DNA of 64,000 nucleotides from Paraphoma chrysanthemicola. Taxonomy: Eukaryota; Ascomycota; Dothideomycetes; Pleosporales; Phaeosphaeriaceae. Shown here one piece after another: positions 41,529 to 53,684 of the stretch. Both the position numbers and the translations under genes were made by a program. Each line of letters starts with the position of its first letter. Within the stretch, counting starts at the first letter, position 1. The stretch covers positions 62,001-126,000 of the forward strand of contig JAGMWG010000011.1 of assembly GCA_020744225.1 (NCBI GenBank). The letters run 5' to 3'. The notes under the pieces were generated by a model, which was not told the DNA's origin, did no database searches, and worked only from the letters and a program-made list of their open reading frames with translations.

Positions 41529-43694
41529 ATGTCCACAAATGTGTATCGCTCAAAAAGAGCTCGCTACGCGCCCCGTGCCTGGTAAGCTTCCATTATCCGC
41601 ATTCTTTCGCGATTCACTCACCGAAACCAGTCAGGAGTGCAAGAGGAGAAAAGTCCGTTGTGACGGTGAAGATCCATGCGCCCGATGTGCTGGCCACTCA
41701 GTTGAATGCGAATACGCATCATCGGCGACGGGGTCTTCGGGCAAGACCATGTGAGCACTCTACTATATTATCTAGGTAGACCTGTGCAAATCAACTGAGA
41801 CTCTCACAGGCGCGCGTCCGCTGGTAGGCGTCGACTAGATACATCGTATGGGCGCTCAGCTACAGCTCTGCCCCGAAGTCCTTCGGTCGCTAGAGTGCTG
41901 CAACATCACAGTCCAACAAGTGGTTCAACCTCCAGACAGATCGACGCCACGCAGAGTCAAGCTTTTGGTACCTCGCGTCCGCCTCCGGAATTCGCTACAA
42001 ATGTTCCAGAATTTTGCGGCCCTTCCAGCACGGAATACGTGCTTAACACCGTGAGTGGGAACCTTCGAGCGATGGGAATGCAGTCTGCGATCCTCGATAA
42101 GCACTCCGAGTCTGGTGTTCCAGCTACTTCTTCTGGCCGTCTGGCTCAGTATGGCCCTTTCATGAAGCTCCTCACAATGGACCCACTTTGGGATATGACG
42201 CGAGAGGACGCTCAGATCCTGATCGACGACTGGTGTGAAGGTCTGGGAACTGTCTACCCTATTGTCAGTCGTGGCAAGATGATGGCTACGGCTGACAAGG
42301 TTTTCGATGCGCTTCATCTAGCACATGTGGAAGGCTTGAGAGAGCGAGGTGGCTCTGTGGCTGAGGCTCTGTTTGATCACAATACGAACAAGCTCAAAAT
42401 AGTGCTTGCTATTGGAATGACCAAAGAGGCTGGGGGTAGAGAACATCAAGCTCAGCGCCTTTTTCAGAGCACGTCTGAAGCAGTCGAAGGGCTGATATGG
42501 AACCCTGAAGGCCTTCATGGCATCCAGCTTCTGTACTTAGTGGTGAGCAACTGATGCTCTTGCAGAATTCTGCTAATCATTCAGGCAATGTACCATTATC
42601 ATCTCAACGAAGAGGTCCGAACGGGCAGATGCATCGCCTTCGCGGCTCGTCTATGCCTCGAGGCGGGTCTGCACCGACGCGGCATGCTCGACAAGCTATA
42701 TCCTGACGCCGCAGAATGTGCTGAAGCATTGCAAGCCTTTTGGGCAGTCTACATGCTAGAAAGAAGACTCAGCCTCGGGCAGGGAATTCCCTTCTCGATT
42801 CAAGACTCATATATCGACCGATCGCTCTACACGATAGATATTCCAAACCCACTCTTGCCAGCGCTACTGCAATGGACGAAGCTAGCTGGAAAAGTGTGGC
42901 ATGCGTTGAATAATCAGACAGAGAAACCGTACGAGTCCAGGATGGAGGACATAAATTATCTGGACTATCAAATCTTGGCCTGGTACGACGGACTTCCAAA
43001 TCATTTACAGCTGCCAAACGATACGATCTGGGATCACGAGACGCAATTTGAGCCAACATACTACCACTCAATCATCGTTGTTCGTAAGGCACACCTCCGG
43101 AATCTAGTTTATCGCCCAGTGCTACAGTCCCCGACGCACTCCCGCCAGAACGAGCATGTTTTGCTGAAAGCAATCGAGGTCTCAAAAGAAACGATCCGCA
43201 CCATGCATCATCTGGATGAGCGCACAGCTCTTGTTCGAACTCATCCAATGTTCTTCCAACAACTTCTGCTCACAGCATTCGGCAATTTACTTCTCGCAGT
43301 TGTCAGCACTGGACCCTCGATCAGAGCAAGCTTACGAAAGGAGTTTGACATGTTCCTCCAATTATTCCACCGTCTTAGTTCTGATTGCGCTGCTCTCAGA
43401 CAGACTTGGCAGCGTCTGCAGGGTTTGCGCGATTTGCATTCGAAATTAGGCCAGGGCGGCCAGTCTCATCTCGCGGGCGATCATGACGAATCGTCTAATC
43501 TTGGTGGAGCAGAGACTTTGTGTTTTGACGACATTTTCCCAGACATGCCACTCCTGTCCACATCAACCAACATTGTCAGCACTGGCGAGCTTCTCGGCGC
43601 CCATACTGGGGATGCTATTGAGGCTGGCTTTAGACCAGAAGACTTCTTGGATGCTGGTAACCTCTTCGATTTTCCCTTCTTGGACCTCATATAA
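41529..43694 (+). CDS. Zn2Cys6 fungal transcription factor
   Basis: Four exons: 41529..41581, 41631..41750, 41810..42542 and 42585..43694. Introns are 49, 59 and 42 nt, and the product is 671 aa. The first splice completes the binuclear zinc cluster: ACQECKRRKVRCDGEDPCARCAGHSVEC, about residues 17-45, with all six Cys. A Ser/Arg/Gln-rich linker leads to the fungal-specific regulatory domain (about 240-460), seen in GRCIAFAARLCLEAGLHRRG, the following FWAVYMLERRLSLGQGIPFSIQD and DRSLYTIDIPNP. The C-terminus is acidic (DDIFPDMPLL, FLDAGNLFDFPFLDLI) and could be an activation domain. It lies just before a P450 and a transporter gene and may control them, which is inferred only from position. Confidence 0.93.
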
Positions 43695-44526
43695 ATCGAA
43701 CTGCTTGCACGGGTAGGCATGCACTCCCTAGCTTGATGATGAAGAACACGACAATCTTCAGAACGGTCTCAACGTTGTGCGCTGGCGCATGGGCGCGGCG
43801 CGTCGATCCGTGTTATACTACAGCCGGAAAAACCACATGATCTGATAGGAAAGTAACAGTGGTGGTCGAGGTCGACGAGGGTGGCGAGGAGGAATTTGGC
43901 ACGAGATGGGGAGGCAAGAGACTTTTTCAAAATGCAGGAACAAGAAGCGTCCAGGCTAGCCGACTCATATCGCCTGGCGGTGGCTTGTCGTGTCAGGCAA
44001 CAGCACAAACTTTGCGCTGGAACTATATGTACGTGCTCCGAGAATCGGGCCAAAGTACCTGTGCAAAGGTCGCTAGAACTATCTGAAAGATATGTACCGA
44101 AAGAAGAAATAGGCAGGCATAACTCAGTTGCTATAGGTCGAAAATGGTGATGATATCGAACTCCTGTAGTCTTGTTCTGTCTATGTATCCATCATGGCAG
44201 CAGCCGTGAATATACGCACAATGCATTGAACCATGTGCTGTAGCTATTCAGCCGATTTCTCGCACCATGCACACTCCCATGGCCAAGACAAAGCCATAGC
44301 TACATCCGAGTATACTCAGACTATGCACTTGCAACTAAACGATTTAGGCCTCACAATAGCGATTTATTATCTTCTATACAATGCTCGGCCTAACAGCAAA
44401 ACGTGCATAGCCAAACACATTCTACCGCAATTAATGGATCCTGTCTATTGAAATGAAACAAAATTTAGGTGTGCAGCATCATTTCTTAGATGAAATTTCT
44501 TGGCTCACTCAATCGTGCAGTGGCCG
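43695..44526. other. intergenic between convergent genes
   Basis: 832 bp between the stop of the plus-strand Zn2Cys6 gene and the stop of the minus-strand P450 gene. Small ORFs only, nothing recognised. Confidence 0.5.
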
Positions 44527-46112
44527 TTATTTATTTGCTTGGTGCTGGCTCACCGTGACTGGCAACTTCTCTGGCTTCACGAACCAATAGTTGATTGTCT
44601 TCCAATCATCCTTGGACATGCCTAAAGTCAGATCAAACCTCTTCACAATCTCCGGAACGAGCTTGTTCATCTCCAACGTTGAGATGTGCCGTCCAAGGCA
44701 GGTCCTAGAGCCGAGACCGAACTACCGGCCGTCAGTAAAACAATTCCGTCGTAATGGTTTGAGAGATCGCTTACAGGCATGTAGCTTGCTTCCATCGCCT
44801 TCAACTTCTCGCTTCCTTGTTCTTTGGCCTCTAGCCATCGTTCCGGGCGGAAGACATGCGCATCTTCGCCATACACACTTTTGTCGTAATGCGCAACCCA
44901 ACTGTTCACACCAACATTTGATCCAGCTGGGAGCCAGTGCTCTCCAATCTGAACACCGCCCTGCGGCACGACTCGCCAAAGAGGTAGCCCGGTGGCCGGA
45001 TGCATCCTGAGTGCTTCTTTGATGACTGCTTGAAGGTATGGCATATTTTGCGAGTCCGAGAATGTGATTCTCTTCTCTTGGAGACCGTGCTCTTCAATCT
45101 CTGCCCTCAATCTCGACAATGTCGACGGGGAAGTAATCAGGTAGTAAATAATACCCGAAAGAGATATCGCGGTGGTGTCAGCTCCGGCAATGATATTGCT
45201 CAGTCCCATCATGAAGATATGGTACGGAGTTACCTTGCCCGGATTCTGTTCCTTTGCTTCGGTCAATTTGTCCAAAAAGTCCTGTGGCGCCGGGTCATCC
45301 TCCAGTTCCCGGGCTTTGGGCTCGTACGTTCCGTCTTTTCTAGCTCGACTGCGTTCGTCAATCTTGCGCTGTACAAAGGACATGAGGTACGTTCTTCCTG
45401 CTGCTCCGGAGCCTGGAATCTTTTCTAGTATTGCGTAGAGGAAAGGATGCAGCTTTGGGAAGATCCCGACCAGGGTCGAGTAGACCATTGACCGGTCGAG
45501 CGCTGCCATCGTTCCTGCAACGTCATCGCCATTATCGAGGAAACCAAAGCGTTCCGAGTACGTGATTTCTCCAATGACGTCGAATGCATAACACTGGAAC
45601 CAGTGAACGAGATCTACTGACTGGCGCGAGTTGGCGAATTGATTTAGCTTGTCAAGCAAAATGTCGATGCACTTGTCCACATAAGCCTCATACGACAGCA
45701 ATGAGCTCATGCTGTAGAGACTCTGAAATCGTTTCCTGGTTTCTGCATGTCTTTTGGTGTCTTGATCAGGGAAGAGAGTCCATCTTTCGGGGCTTGGGTG
45801 TTTCCACCCTTGATACCAGTCGCTCTTGGGAAATTTCGAACCAATCCCGTATATCGTCTTGTCTGGTTGGGAGATGGAGTAGAACCCCGGTGCAACTCGA
45901 AAGATGGGCCCATACTTTTCCTGCAGAGCGATGTTCTCATGGTGGAATGATCCTTCGCGCACCTTGCGGTAAAACCACAAACGTGAGAAGCGGCTATTTA
46001 TTGGGCCCGGTATCGATTTTGCGGTTGAGACGAACGACTCCCATATCAAGGAATAGATGAAATAGCAGATCCCAGCAAGGACAGCAAGAAAAATGACTTC
46101 CTGTATATGCAT
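44527..46112 (-). CDS. cytochrome P450 monooxygenase, pisatin-demethylase-like
   Basis: Two exons: 44775..46112 and 44527..44721, read leftwards. The 53-nt intron 44722..44774 has donor GTAAGC and acceptor GGTAG; the product is 510 aa. The splice lies just before the heme loop and restores FGLGSRTCLGRH with the heme-ligating Cys. An N-terminal anchor is visible (IFLAVLAGICYFIYSLIW, about 6-24), followed by the Pro-rich hinge SIPGP. The I-helix reads AGADTTAIS, the K-helix ExxR is EALR, and FRPERW is the PERF-type motif. KSDWYQGWKHPSPERWTLF resembles pisatin demethylase and related fungal P450s. It is probably ER-bound and dependent on NADPH-P450 reductase. The first in-frame ATG was taken as start. 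Confidence 0.95.
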
Positions 46113-46957
46113 TGCAGGGAGAGCGTTATGGATCGAGCTGTTGGGGTTCAACCAAGTCTTGTAAACACGCGTGAAAGTGTACCGACTTTGTCTGCAACGT
46201 TTTCCCCGTAGTTTACGGTAACCGGACCGCGACAAGGTTTCGCAATGATTTTATGCCCGTTGAGATCGCCTGTTGTAGTCAGTCAGCCACGATGTTGCTG
46301 TGTTTATAAGCCTTATTGTCTTCAGACCTGCTTGCGCTTTCCTGTTTCGCCTAAGTAAATCTTCTGAGGTCAATGAGCCGTCCGTGGACCCATGAAACAA
46401 AAGCAATGGCACTTGATCAGCTGAGCATGTATTGTTGCGAGGCCTTGTGATGGTTCTTCGATGATGTTAAATGGAAGACGTGTGCTCATAAGGTATGGCT
46501 CAGCTTACCGGGACGTGAACGCTAAGCTTCTCTACTCGGCTACTCAAAAGATTGGTATTGTCACCGAAACAATCACGTCACCTTGGCCATTTGAAGCTGT
46601 AGTGGAGACCGGCAATTGCGTCGTGCTTCTCCTCAAACTAACGTCATCCGAGGTGCCGATTCGGATATCAATGGAGCACCGCTTTCCGTCTTCCGCGTTC
46701 CGCGTTCCGCTTCAGCCAAACAACGACAAGCCAATCGCATCAATCTGGGGTATGGGATGCCAAGTTCTGGGGTATACGCTAAGGACGAGTACAACCTACC
46801 ACATCGTCGAATTACCAGCACAGGCGTCAGCCACTAAACATCAGTCTGGCAATGCCTTTCGGCAGGTCTCTGCCACAAGGATTGTCGGTGCAGTCATGCT
46901 GGAGTACATATAGAGATCAGTATGTCGTTCTGGCAGCAACAAATTTGATTGCAGACC
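46113..46957. promoter_or_regulatory. divergent promoter between P450 (minus) and Dal5-type transporter (plus)
   Basis: 845 bp separate the two start codons. A short upstream ORF of 8 codons (46922..46948) ends 9 nt before the transporter ATG at 46958; if it is within the transcript it could lower translation. No other gene is supported. Confidence 0.55.
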
Positions 46958-48590
46958 ATGGCGCCAACAATCTCTGACAAAAGCACGAAGCCTGCGGCGG
47001 TGCATCGGGAGATGGATACAGAGAGTGGGCTTGCACCAAAGGCCGATCTTACTGGACAGGTAGCTACTGATGAGTATGCTTAACGACTTTCTATCTGGTC
47101 ACAAGATAACTGTGGTTGCAGATATGGCCAATCGTTGCTTCATTTTGATCCAAAAGCTGAGCGACGGCTGGTCAGAAAGATCGATCTCTACATTGTGCCG
47201 ACCGTCGCGATGTTGTATCTGTTCTGCTTTATCGACCGAGCGAATATTGGTAAGGCTCTCTGCGCTCTATCGTTAGGACTGTTCTGACAGACGTACAGGG
47301 AACGCTCGGCTTGCTGGATTTGAAAGAGACCTCGGCCTGACTGGATACGACTACAACCAAGTATTGTCCGTGTTCTACATCTCCTACATTGTCTTCGAAA
47401 TCCCGTGCAACATGGCCTGCAAGGCCATTGGTCCTGGCTGGTTTCTCCCTGGCATCACCCTGGCATTTGGCATCGTGACTGTGGCGTTTGCCTTTGTGAC
47501 AGATATCCAGAGCGCGTGCGGAGTCAGATTCGTACTGGGCATCTTTGAGGCAGGGATGCTGCCAGGCATCGCTTACTACATGTCTCGGTGGTACAGGCGC
47601 TCAGAGCTTGCATTTCGCCTCGCTCTGTATGTAGTCATGGCTCCGTTGGCTGGCGCTTTTGGCGGTCTCCTTGCTTCTGGAATATTGCGCCTGGATCATT
47701 TCGGGTCGACACGGAAATGGAAGATGATATTTGCTATCGAAGGCATAATAACCATCGGTCTGGCTCTTATTAGCTTTGCGACTTTGACCGACCGGCCAGA
47801 GACGGCGCGCTGGCTGACCAATGACGAAAAGCAACTCGCTCTCAATCGACTCAAATCTGAAAGGGTTGGTGCGACCGAGGTGCTCGACAGGATGGACAAG
47901 AAGAAGCTGGTGCGAGGCATCTGGAACCCTGTCGTGTTGGCTACATCATGGGTGTTCCTCCTGGCCTGCATTACAGTTCAGGGCCTTGCTTTCTTCGCGC
48001 CGACCATCATCAGGACAATCTACCCACGTCAGACTGTCGTATACCAACAGCTCATGACGGTCCCTCCGTACATCGTTGGCGCTGTCGCCATCTTGGTGGT
48101 CAACTTTGCAAGCTGGAAGACCGACAGGCGTGTGTTGTATATGGGCTTTAGCGCTCTGCCAGTCATCATTGGCTACATTATGTTTCTCGCCAGTACGAAC
48201 ACGAAAGTGCGATACGCAGCCATATTCATCATTGCCACTGGCGCCTTCAACTCTGGAGCACTTTGCAACGCACATGTAGCAGCAAACGTTGTCAGCGATA
48301 CTGCTCGCTCCTCAGCAATCGGGACAAATGTCATGTTTGGTAATATCGGCGGATTGATTGCTACCTGGGCGTTCCTTCCTTTTGATGGCCCAAATTATCC
48401 TATTGGCAACGGATTAAATCTGGCGGCCCAAGGACTTATTGCCGTTTCAATCGCTGGCATGTACTTTTACATGAAGACCGACAATGAACGCAGAAGGCAG
48501 AAGGATGTGGCAGCGGTATTAGATGGTATGAGTCACGAGGAGATGGCAGGGCTCGATTGGCGCCATCCTGGTTTCCAGTGGCGTCTTTGA
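46958..48590 (+). CDS. MFS transporter, anion:cation symporter family (Dal5/Tna1-like)
   Basis: Three exons: 46958..47073, 47122..47249 and 47299..48590. Introns are 48 and 49 nt, and the product is 511 aa. Splicing gives TDEYGQSLLHFDPKAERRLVRKIDLYIVP, the family's opening before span 1. LYLFCFIDRANIGNARLAG and QVLSVFYISYIVFEIPCN follow, and then RFVLGIFEAGMLPGIAYYMSRWYRR, the signature of the allantoate/nicotinate/pantothenate permease group. About 12 spans fit, with a short charged C-terminus (DNERRRQKD). Members import small organic acids and vitamins at the plasma membrane. Divergence from the P450 suggests uptake of a substrate that the P450 oxidises, which is inference. Confidence 0.94.
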
Positions 48591-49096
48591 GGAGAAGAGG
48601 GGTTCCGTTATTCATCTCTAATCAATCTACTTTCAATAGGATAGCAGGTCGACTCCGTTGGCAGCGTTATTCGAGGACAGCTCAAATACATGTAAACGCT
48701 GCCAGGACAATTGGAATAGCCTTGATATCGTAGCCTAGGGTTCATCGGCATTTCATCAAGATTTCCTAAAGCCAAAAATGCGTGCGAAGGCGTTTAGAAG
48801 TGTAATGCCTATCGGACACGATCAGACCATCAACAGCGAGTCATGGCAACGCTTAGTGAAATCATCCATTAAGCATTCGAATTCGACACTTGGCATCCTC
48901 TCACAAGTGCCCAGAAATTCTTGAGAAGGCCTGTTGATGTGGACAACGGTATGACATGTAAGGTTTTGGCATTATCCAGGATCTACAATCCCTACGCATA
49001 GAGCGTGTCGGACATGCGCAGTAACGCCAGAAACGCCTTCAAATGGTGTTGTCATGCAATCTTCGCACGCCAGTCTCTTCCCACACGCCTCTAGCT
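48591..49096. other. intergenic between convergent genes
   Basis: 506 bp between the transporter stop (plus) and the alpha-glucosidase stop (minus). Presumed 3' UTRs; nothing else seen. Confidence 0.55.
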
Positions 49097-50963
49097 CTAC
49101 GCAAGCAGATAGATTCTCCCTTCAAATGCCTTCAATTCACTTTCCACATGTCCATCCACACTACTGACCAGCAACTCCTTCTTGACATCGCGGACGCTCG
49201 CAGGGAATTCCAATTCCCTCGCCGTTTCAGAAAAGTTGCAGATGGCCACCGCCTTTTTGCCATTATACGTCTTGCTAAAGCAGAATGTCTCGAGATGCTC
49301 AACATCCAGGTCGTCATACTCGCCATGGACAAGTACGTCGTTCCATTCCTTTCGTACTTGCAGTATGCGCTTCCAGAAGGCCAACACAGAGGTCTTATCG
49401 CTTTGTTGCTGCTTCGCATTGCACACTTCGGCGTCTTCAAGAGGACGCATCCAGGGCTGCTCCTTGGCGTCAGCAGGGCTGAAGCCATTGTATGGCGCTG
49501 CGGACCAAGAAATCGGCACGCGTGAATGGTCGCGCGCCAGATGTTGCAAACTAGCTTTCGCATCCGCAAGGGCCTTGGGATCATTATTCGTCCGCGCTGC
49601 CACCATTTTGTAATAATTGCTTGAATCGACATCTTTGTATTCGCTCATGTCCCACGTCTTGGGAAAGTTGGTCATGCCAATTTCCTGGCCCTGGTAGATG
49701 AACAGCGTGCCCGATAGTGCCGCCATCATCAGCGCGAGCATCTTGCCGCCAGCGACCCGGTGTTGTGGCAGGTCAGATGTGAAGCGGGTGATGCTGCGCG
49801 ACTGGTCGTGATTTTCGAGGAACACGGTGGTCCAGCCGTCGCTTGGCGCGCGGATCAAATCTTGCGTCCGGGCAATGGCACGCTTAAATTGGGGGAGGAT
49901 CCAGTTCCGCGGTGTAGTTTGGAATTTGTAGGGACCTTGCCCAACATCGACGACGTCCTACAAGATCACTTTCTTAGAAGTATACAGACGTTGAAAAGGG
50001 CACGACACTTACGAATTGGAAGACCATGTTGAGTTGCTTTTCTTTCGCCGAGACATATTGAAGTACACGCTTCATGTCTGGCGTGTTTGGGCACTCGCCA
50101 ACGGTCATGGCATCGTACTTCTCCAGAATCGCATTCATTTCAGCGAGAAACTCAGCCATGCGCGGGCCATTGCAGTACTGGAAGCCAGCAAATTGCCATT
50201 CGGATCCGGGGTCGGTGACTGGCGCGTCCATCATCTCACCCTTGCTGTACATATTGACGGTGTCCACACGGAAACCGTCTACGCCTCTCTCGAGCCAGAA
50301 TTCCATGGCGCTTTTGTAGATGGCTTGGCGAGTCTCGGAATTCTCCCAGTTGAGGTCGGGCTGCTCAGGGCAGAAGAGATGGAGGTAGTATTCTTGCGTG
50401 TGCTCGTCCCATTGCCAGACACTGCCGGTGAAGTTGCCAACCCAATTGTTTGGAGGCTTGCGCTCTCCGTTGACGTAGCGGGCAGGCCGCCAGATGTACC
50501 AGTCGCGTTTGGGATTATCCTTTGATGAACGGGACTCTTGAAACCATTTGTGCTGTCATTGTTAATATGGTCTGAGCGTACAACGAGTGTCAACATAGGA
50601 GAGATAAGGGCAGGAAACAAGACTTGATCATACCTGATCAGATGTATGGTTAACCACAAGGTCAAGGATGATGCGCATGCCATGATTGTGTGTCTCATCA
50701 ATCAAGCGTTCCATATCTTGGAGCGTGCCATACGGCGCATACACATCCTCGTAGTTGCGGACGTCATAGCCCATGTCAACTTGGGGCGAATCATACATGG
50801 GACAGATCCAGATGACATCCACTCCTATTGAGCGAATGTAATCCAGCTCTGAGATGATACCGTTCAAATCACCAATGCCATCGCCGTTGCTGTCTTTGAA
50901 GCTGGCTGGGTAGATCTGATACACGACACCATCCTTCCACCATGGTCTTTGCGTGACCGTCAT
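49097..50963 (-). CDS. GH13 alpha-glucosidase (maltase / oligo-1,6-glucosidase type)
   Basis: Three exons: 50634..50963, 50013..50552 and 49097..49957, read leftwards. Introns are 81 and 55 nt with GTATGA/GTAAGT donors; the product is 576 aa, the usual length for fungal maltases. It starts WWKDGVVYQIYPASFKDSNGDG, the GH13 opening. DLVVNHTSDQH is conserved region I. The nucleophile is Asp207 in DGFRVDTVN, the acid/base is Glu263 in VGECPN, and the transition-state stabiliser is Asp341 in ENHDQSR. There is no signal peptide, so it is cytosolic and would split maltose or isomaltose after import. It diverges from the permease gene across 1.05 kb, as in yeast MAL loci. Confidence 0.95.
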
Positions 50964-52010
50964 TTTGTGATGAAGTATAGATGTCCAAAGTCGATGCCCA
51001 AGCTGAAGATTGGGTTTGGTGGCTGTGAAGGTATGTATAGCAGGTGAGGGGTAGACAACGTCGATCGGGAAAGGTCTTTCTTAGGAGTGGCTTGCTACAG
51101 CACGCGGAGCTCTCTTATACATAGGCTTTAGCGATTGCCAGCACCAGTAGTTCAACGGCGGAGCGTTCGATTGCCGACCTGTGGTGCATGTCGGTCCGCT
51201 CTGTGGATGACGTTGGGAGGCCGGCAAGTTTCCCGGAAAGATTATATTTGGCTCAAAGTCGTTCCGACATGGCAGTGGTAGAGACAAGCTTTTTGGCTTG
51301 ATCGCACTTTCTCCATGGGCATCTCCATGGGGGTGGGGTTCAAGGTCCATTGCACCCCTCGGGAAGTCTAGCAAGCTGAGAAGCATGGGGTAGCGGCTTC
51401 TCACATGACATGGGAAACGCGAACCGACATGTGGCCAGTGACATTCATCAAAACGCGCCACGCCAAACATCCCAGGCCTTGTGCGGTAATAGTTCTTGAT
51501 GCAGCTAAGATGCGGCAAGCATTAGAGCAACACGTGAGCTGCGACATGCATCTTGGCCAGCGCCGCCAATGTCGGCCCGACTTTCATCCATTCATCACCT
51601 CGCGGGGTCGCCCCGAATTTTCTCGCGGTACGATCCTCGGTGGCACTTCCCCAGATGCGCGATAGCTCTGGCGTTCAGCACACACGGCGGATAGCAAAAG
51701 AGCAGGCCTCATAGCGTCAAACTGAGTTGTGGCGTACGTCCCCGCGCCATTTTCCCCGTACACCATCTCTCTGCATCTCCACTTGGCAGGGAGCTCAGAC
51801 AGGGCATCACGGTGTCGCGCACAAGCCTTCGTCGTGTATAAGAACGTCTTGTGGTTCCGCTAGACAGGATCATCAGCAAGCTTGAGTTCCAGCTCCACGG
51901 TACGACAAGCACTCTTAAAGAGCACCGAGCTCTCAGATTCCCAGTTTTGGGCACTTGTACCCTCTTTCTCTTTGGATTTGTTGACCTGTCGACACTCCGC
52001 CAACCGTACA
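50964..52010. promoter_or_regulatory. divergent promoter of the MAL-type locus
   Basis: 1047 bp between the alpha-glucosidase (minus) and permease (plus) start codons, with no supported gene. Candidate CGG-type sites occur, the best being 51222..51240. The frame of the permease ORF is open upstream to 51882 but lacks an ATG there. Confidence 0.65.
51222..51240 (+). promoter_or_regulatory. candidate Zn2Cys6 (AmyR/MalR-like) binding site
   Basis: Two CGG triplets, at 51222..51224 and 51234..51236, are separated by 9 nt. The second starts CGGAAAGATTA, similar to the AmyR element CGGAAATTTAA. Spacing and sequence are near, not exact, so this is only a candidate. Confidence 0.25.
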
Positions 52011-53684
52011 ATGTCTCGACGCAATTCCAGCGTGGTCGCGGTCGACCCTGAGCAGCAGCGAAAGATGTCTCTTGCTTTCGCCGATGTCGCTCAGACGACC
52101 GCAGATGCCAACAAGGCCACCGAATCCGAACAGAATATGACCCTCAGACAGGGTCTGAAGCTGTATCCCAAGGCAGTGGCATGGTCCGTCTTGCTCTCGA
52201 CTGCCATCATCATGGAGGGCTTCGACAAGGTCCTCATTGCCAACCTGATGGCTGTGCCAGCTTTCAAGCAGAAGTTTGGCCAGCCAATCGCAGACGGATC
52301 CTATGAAGTCACGGCAGCGTGGCAGGCCGGTCTCACCAATGGTGCCTATGTTGGTGAGATGCTGGGCTTGATGCTCAACGGCATCATTGCCGACCGCCTC
52401 GGCTACAAGAAGACGATGATCGGAGCGCTCTTCTTCGTCAATCTCACCATCTTTGTAGTCTTCTTCTCATATCGCATCGAAATGCTCCTCGCTGGTCTCA
52501 TTCTCTGCGGTGTTCCATGGGGTGTTTTCCAGACCTTGACTTGCACGTATGCCGCAGAAGTTTGCCCGGTCCCGCTTCGACCGATTCTCACCACCTACGT
52601 CAACCTCTGCTGGGTCATTGGCCAGTTCCTCGCTTCCGGAGTTCTCAAGGGTGTGGCCGAACGTCCCGATCAATGGGCATACAGAATTCCTTATGCTCTG
52701 CAGTGGTTGTGGCCCATCCCACTCATGATTGGTATCAGCTTCGCTCCTGAGTCTCCATGGTGGCTTGTACGTAAAGACCGCGACGATGACGCAAAGAAGA
52801 TGCTCCAGCGCCTCACATCTCCCGAGAAGCACCCGGGCTTCAACGCCGACGAGACCATCAGTATGATGCGCCACACCAACGAGCTTGAGAAGGCCGCTTC
52901 TGAAGGCACCTCGTACCTCGATTGCTTCAGGGGCACAGATCTTCGCCGCACGGAAATCGCCGCCATGACTTGGTTCACGCAAGCCTTTTGTGGCGCGTCG
53001 TTGATTGGTTATTCCACCTACTTCTTCCAGCAAGCTGGACTAAGTGATTCCGACGCATTCTCCATGAGTTTGGGCCAGTACGCCATTGGCGGCGTTGGCG
53101 TTTTCATTGCATGGGCACTCATTCCACGCGTCGGACGCCGAACTCTCTATGTCTGCGGTGACATGGCCATGGTACTTCTTCTTGTCATCATTGGCGGTCT
53201 CGGCACTATCAAAGCGGGCAACGTTGGCGCACAATGGGGTATTGGCGCCATGCTACTCGTCTTTGCTTGCACCTATAACGTCACGGTTGGTCCTATCTGC
53301 TACGCCATTGTCGCTGAGATCCCCTCCACGCGACTCCGCCAGAAGACTGTCGTCCTAGCCCGCAATTTCTACAACCTTGCCTCCATCGTTGGTAATGTTC
53401 TGACCCCCCGCATGTTGAACCCCGGCGCGTGGAATTGGGGCGCAAAAGCCGGGTTTTTCTATGCTGGCACATGCTTCCTTTGCTTCGTGTGGGCGTTCTT
53501 CCGTCTACCCGAGCCAAAGGGCAGGACATATGGAGAACTGGACATTCTTTTCGAAAGGCGCATTCCTGCTAGACAGTTCTCGAGCACCGTGGTGGAGAGC
53601 TACCATGTCAGCGACAACGAGAGTGATTTGGGCGAGAAAAAGGGCGCTGCTGCGCACCTTGAGCAGGTCAAGTCGAACGTGTAA
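52011..53684 (+). CDS. MFS sugar porter, maltose / alpha-glucoside permease type
   Basis: An intronless 557-aa gene from the first ATG. A hydrophilic N-terminus of about 50 residues (EQNMTLRQGLKLYPKAVAWS) precedes span 1, as in fungal alpha-glucoside permeases. Sugar-porter motifs are STAIIMEGFDKVL, then IIADRLGYKKT after span 2, PESPWWLVRKDR after span 6, RVGRRTLYVCGD after span 8, and the final RLPEPKGRTYGELDILFE, which stands for the usual PETKG. Twelve spans fit. The protein should import maltose or related disaccharides with protons at the plasma membrane. Divergence from the maltase and convergence with a Zn2Cys6 regulator support this assignment. Confidence 0.95.
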   Translation: MSRRNSSVVAVDPEQQRKMSLAFADVAQTTADANKATESEQNMTLRQGLKLYPKAVAWSVLLSTAIIMEGFDKVLIANLMAVPAFKQKFGQPIADGSYEVTAAWQAGLTNGAYVGEMLGLMLNGIIADRLGYKKTMIGALFFVNLTIFVVFFSYRIEMLLAGLILCGVPWGVFQTLTCTYAAEVCPVPLRPILTTYVNLCWVIGQFLASGVLKGVAERPDQWAYRIPYALQWLWPIPLMIGISFAPESPWWLVRKDRDDDAKKMLQRLTSPEKHPGFNADETISMMRHTNELEKAASEGTSYLDCFRGTDLRRTEIAAMTWFTQAFCGASLIGYSTYFFQQAGLSDSDAFSMSLGQYAIGGVGVFIAWALIPRVGRRTLYVCGDMAMVLLLVIIGGLGTIKAGNVGAQWGIGAMLLVFACTYNVTVGPICYAIVAEIPSTRLRQKTVVLARNFYNLASIVGNVLTPRMLNPGAWNWGAKAGFFYAGTCFLCFVWAFFRLPEPKGRTYGELDILFERRIPARQFSSTVVESYHVSDNESDLGEKKGAAAHLEQVKSNV

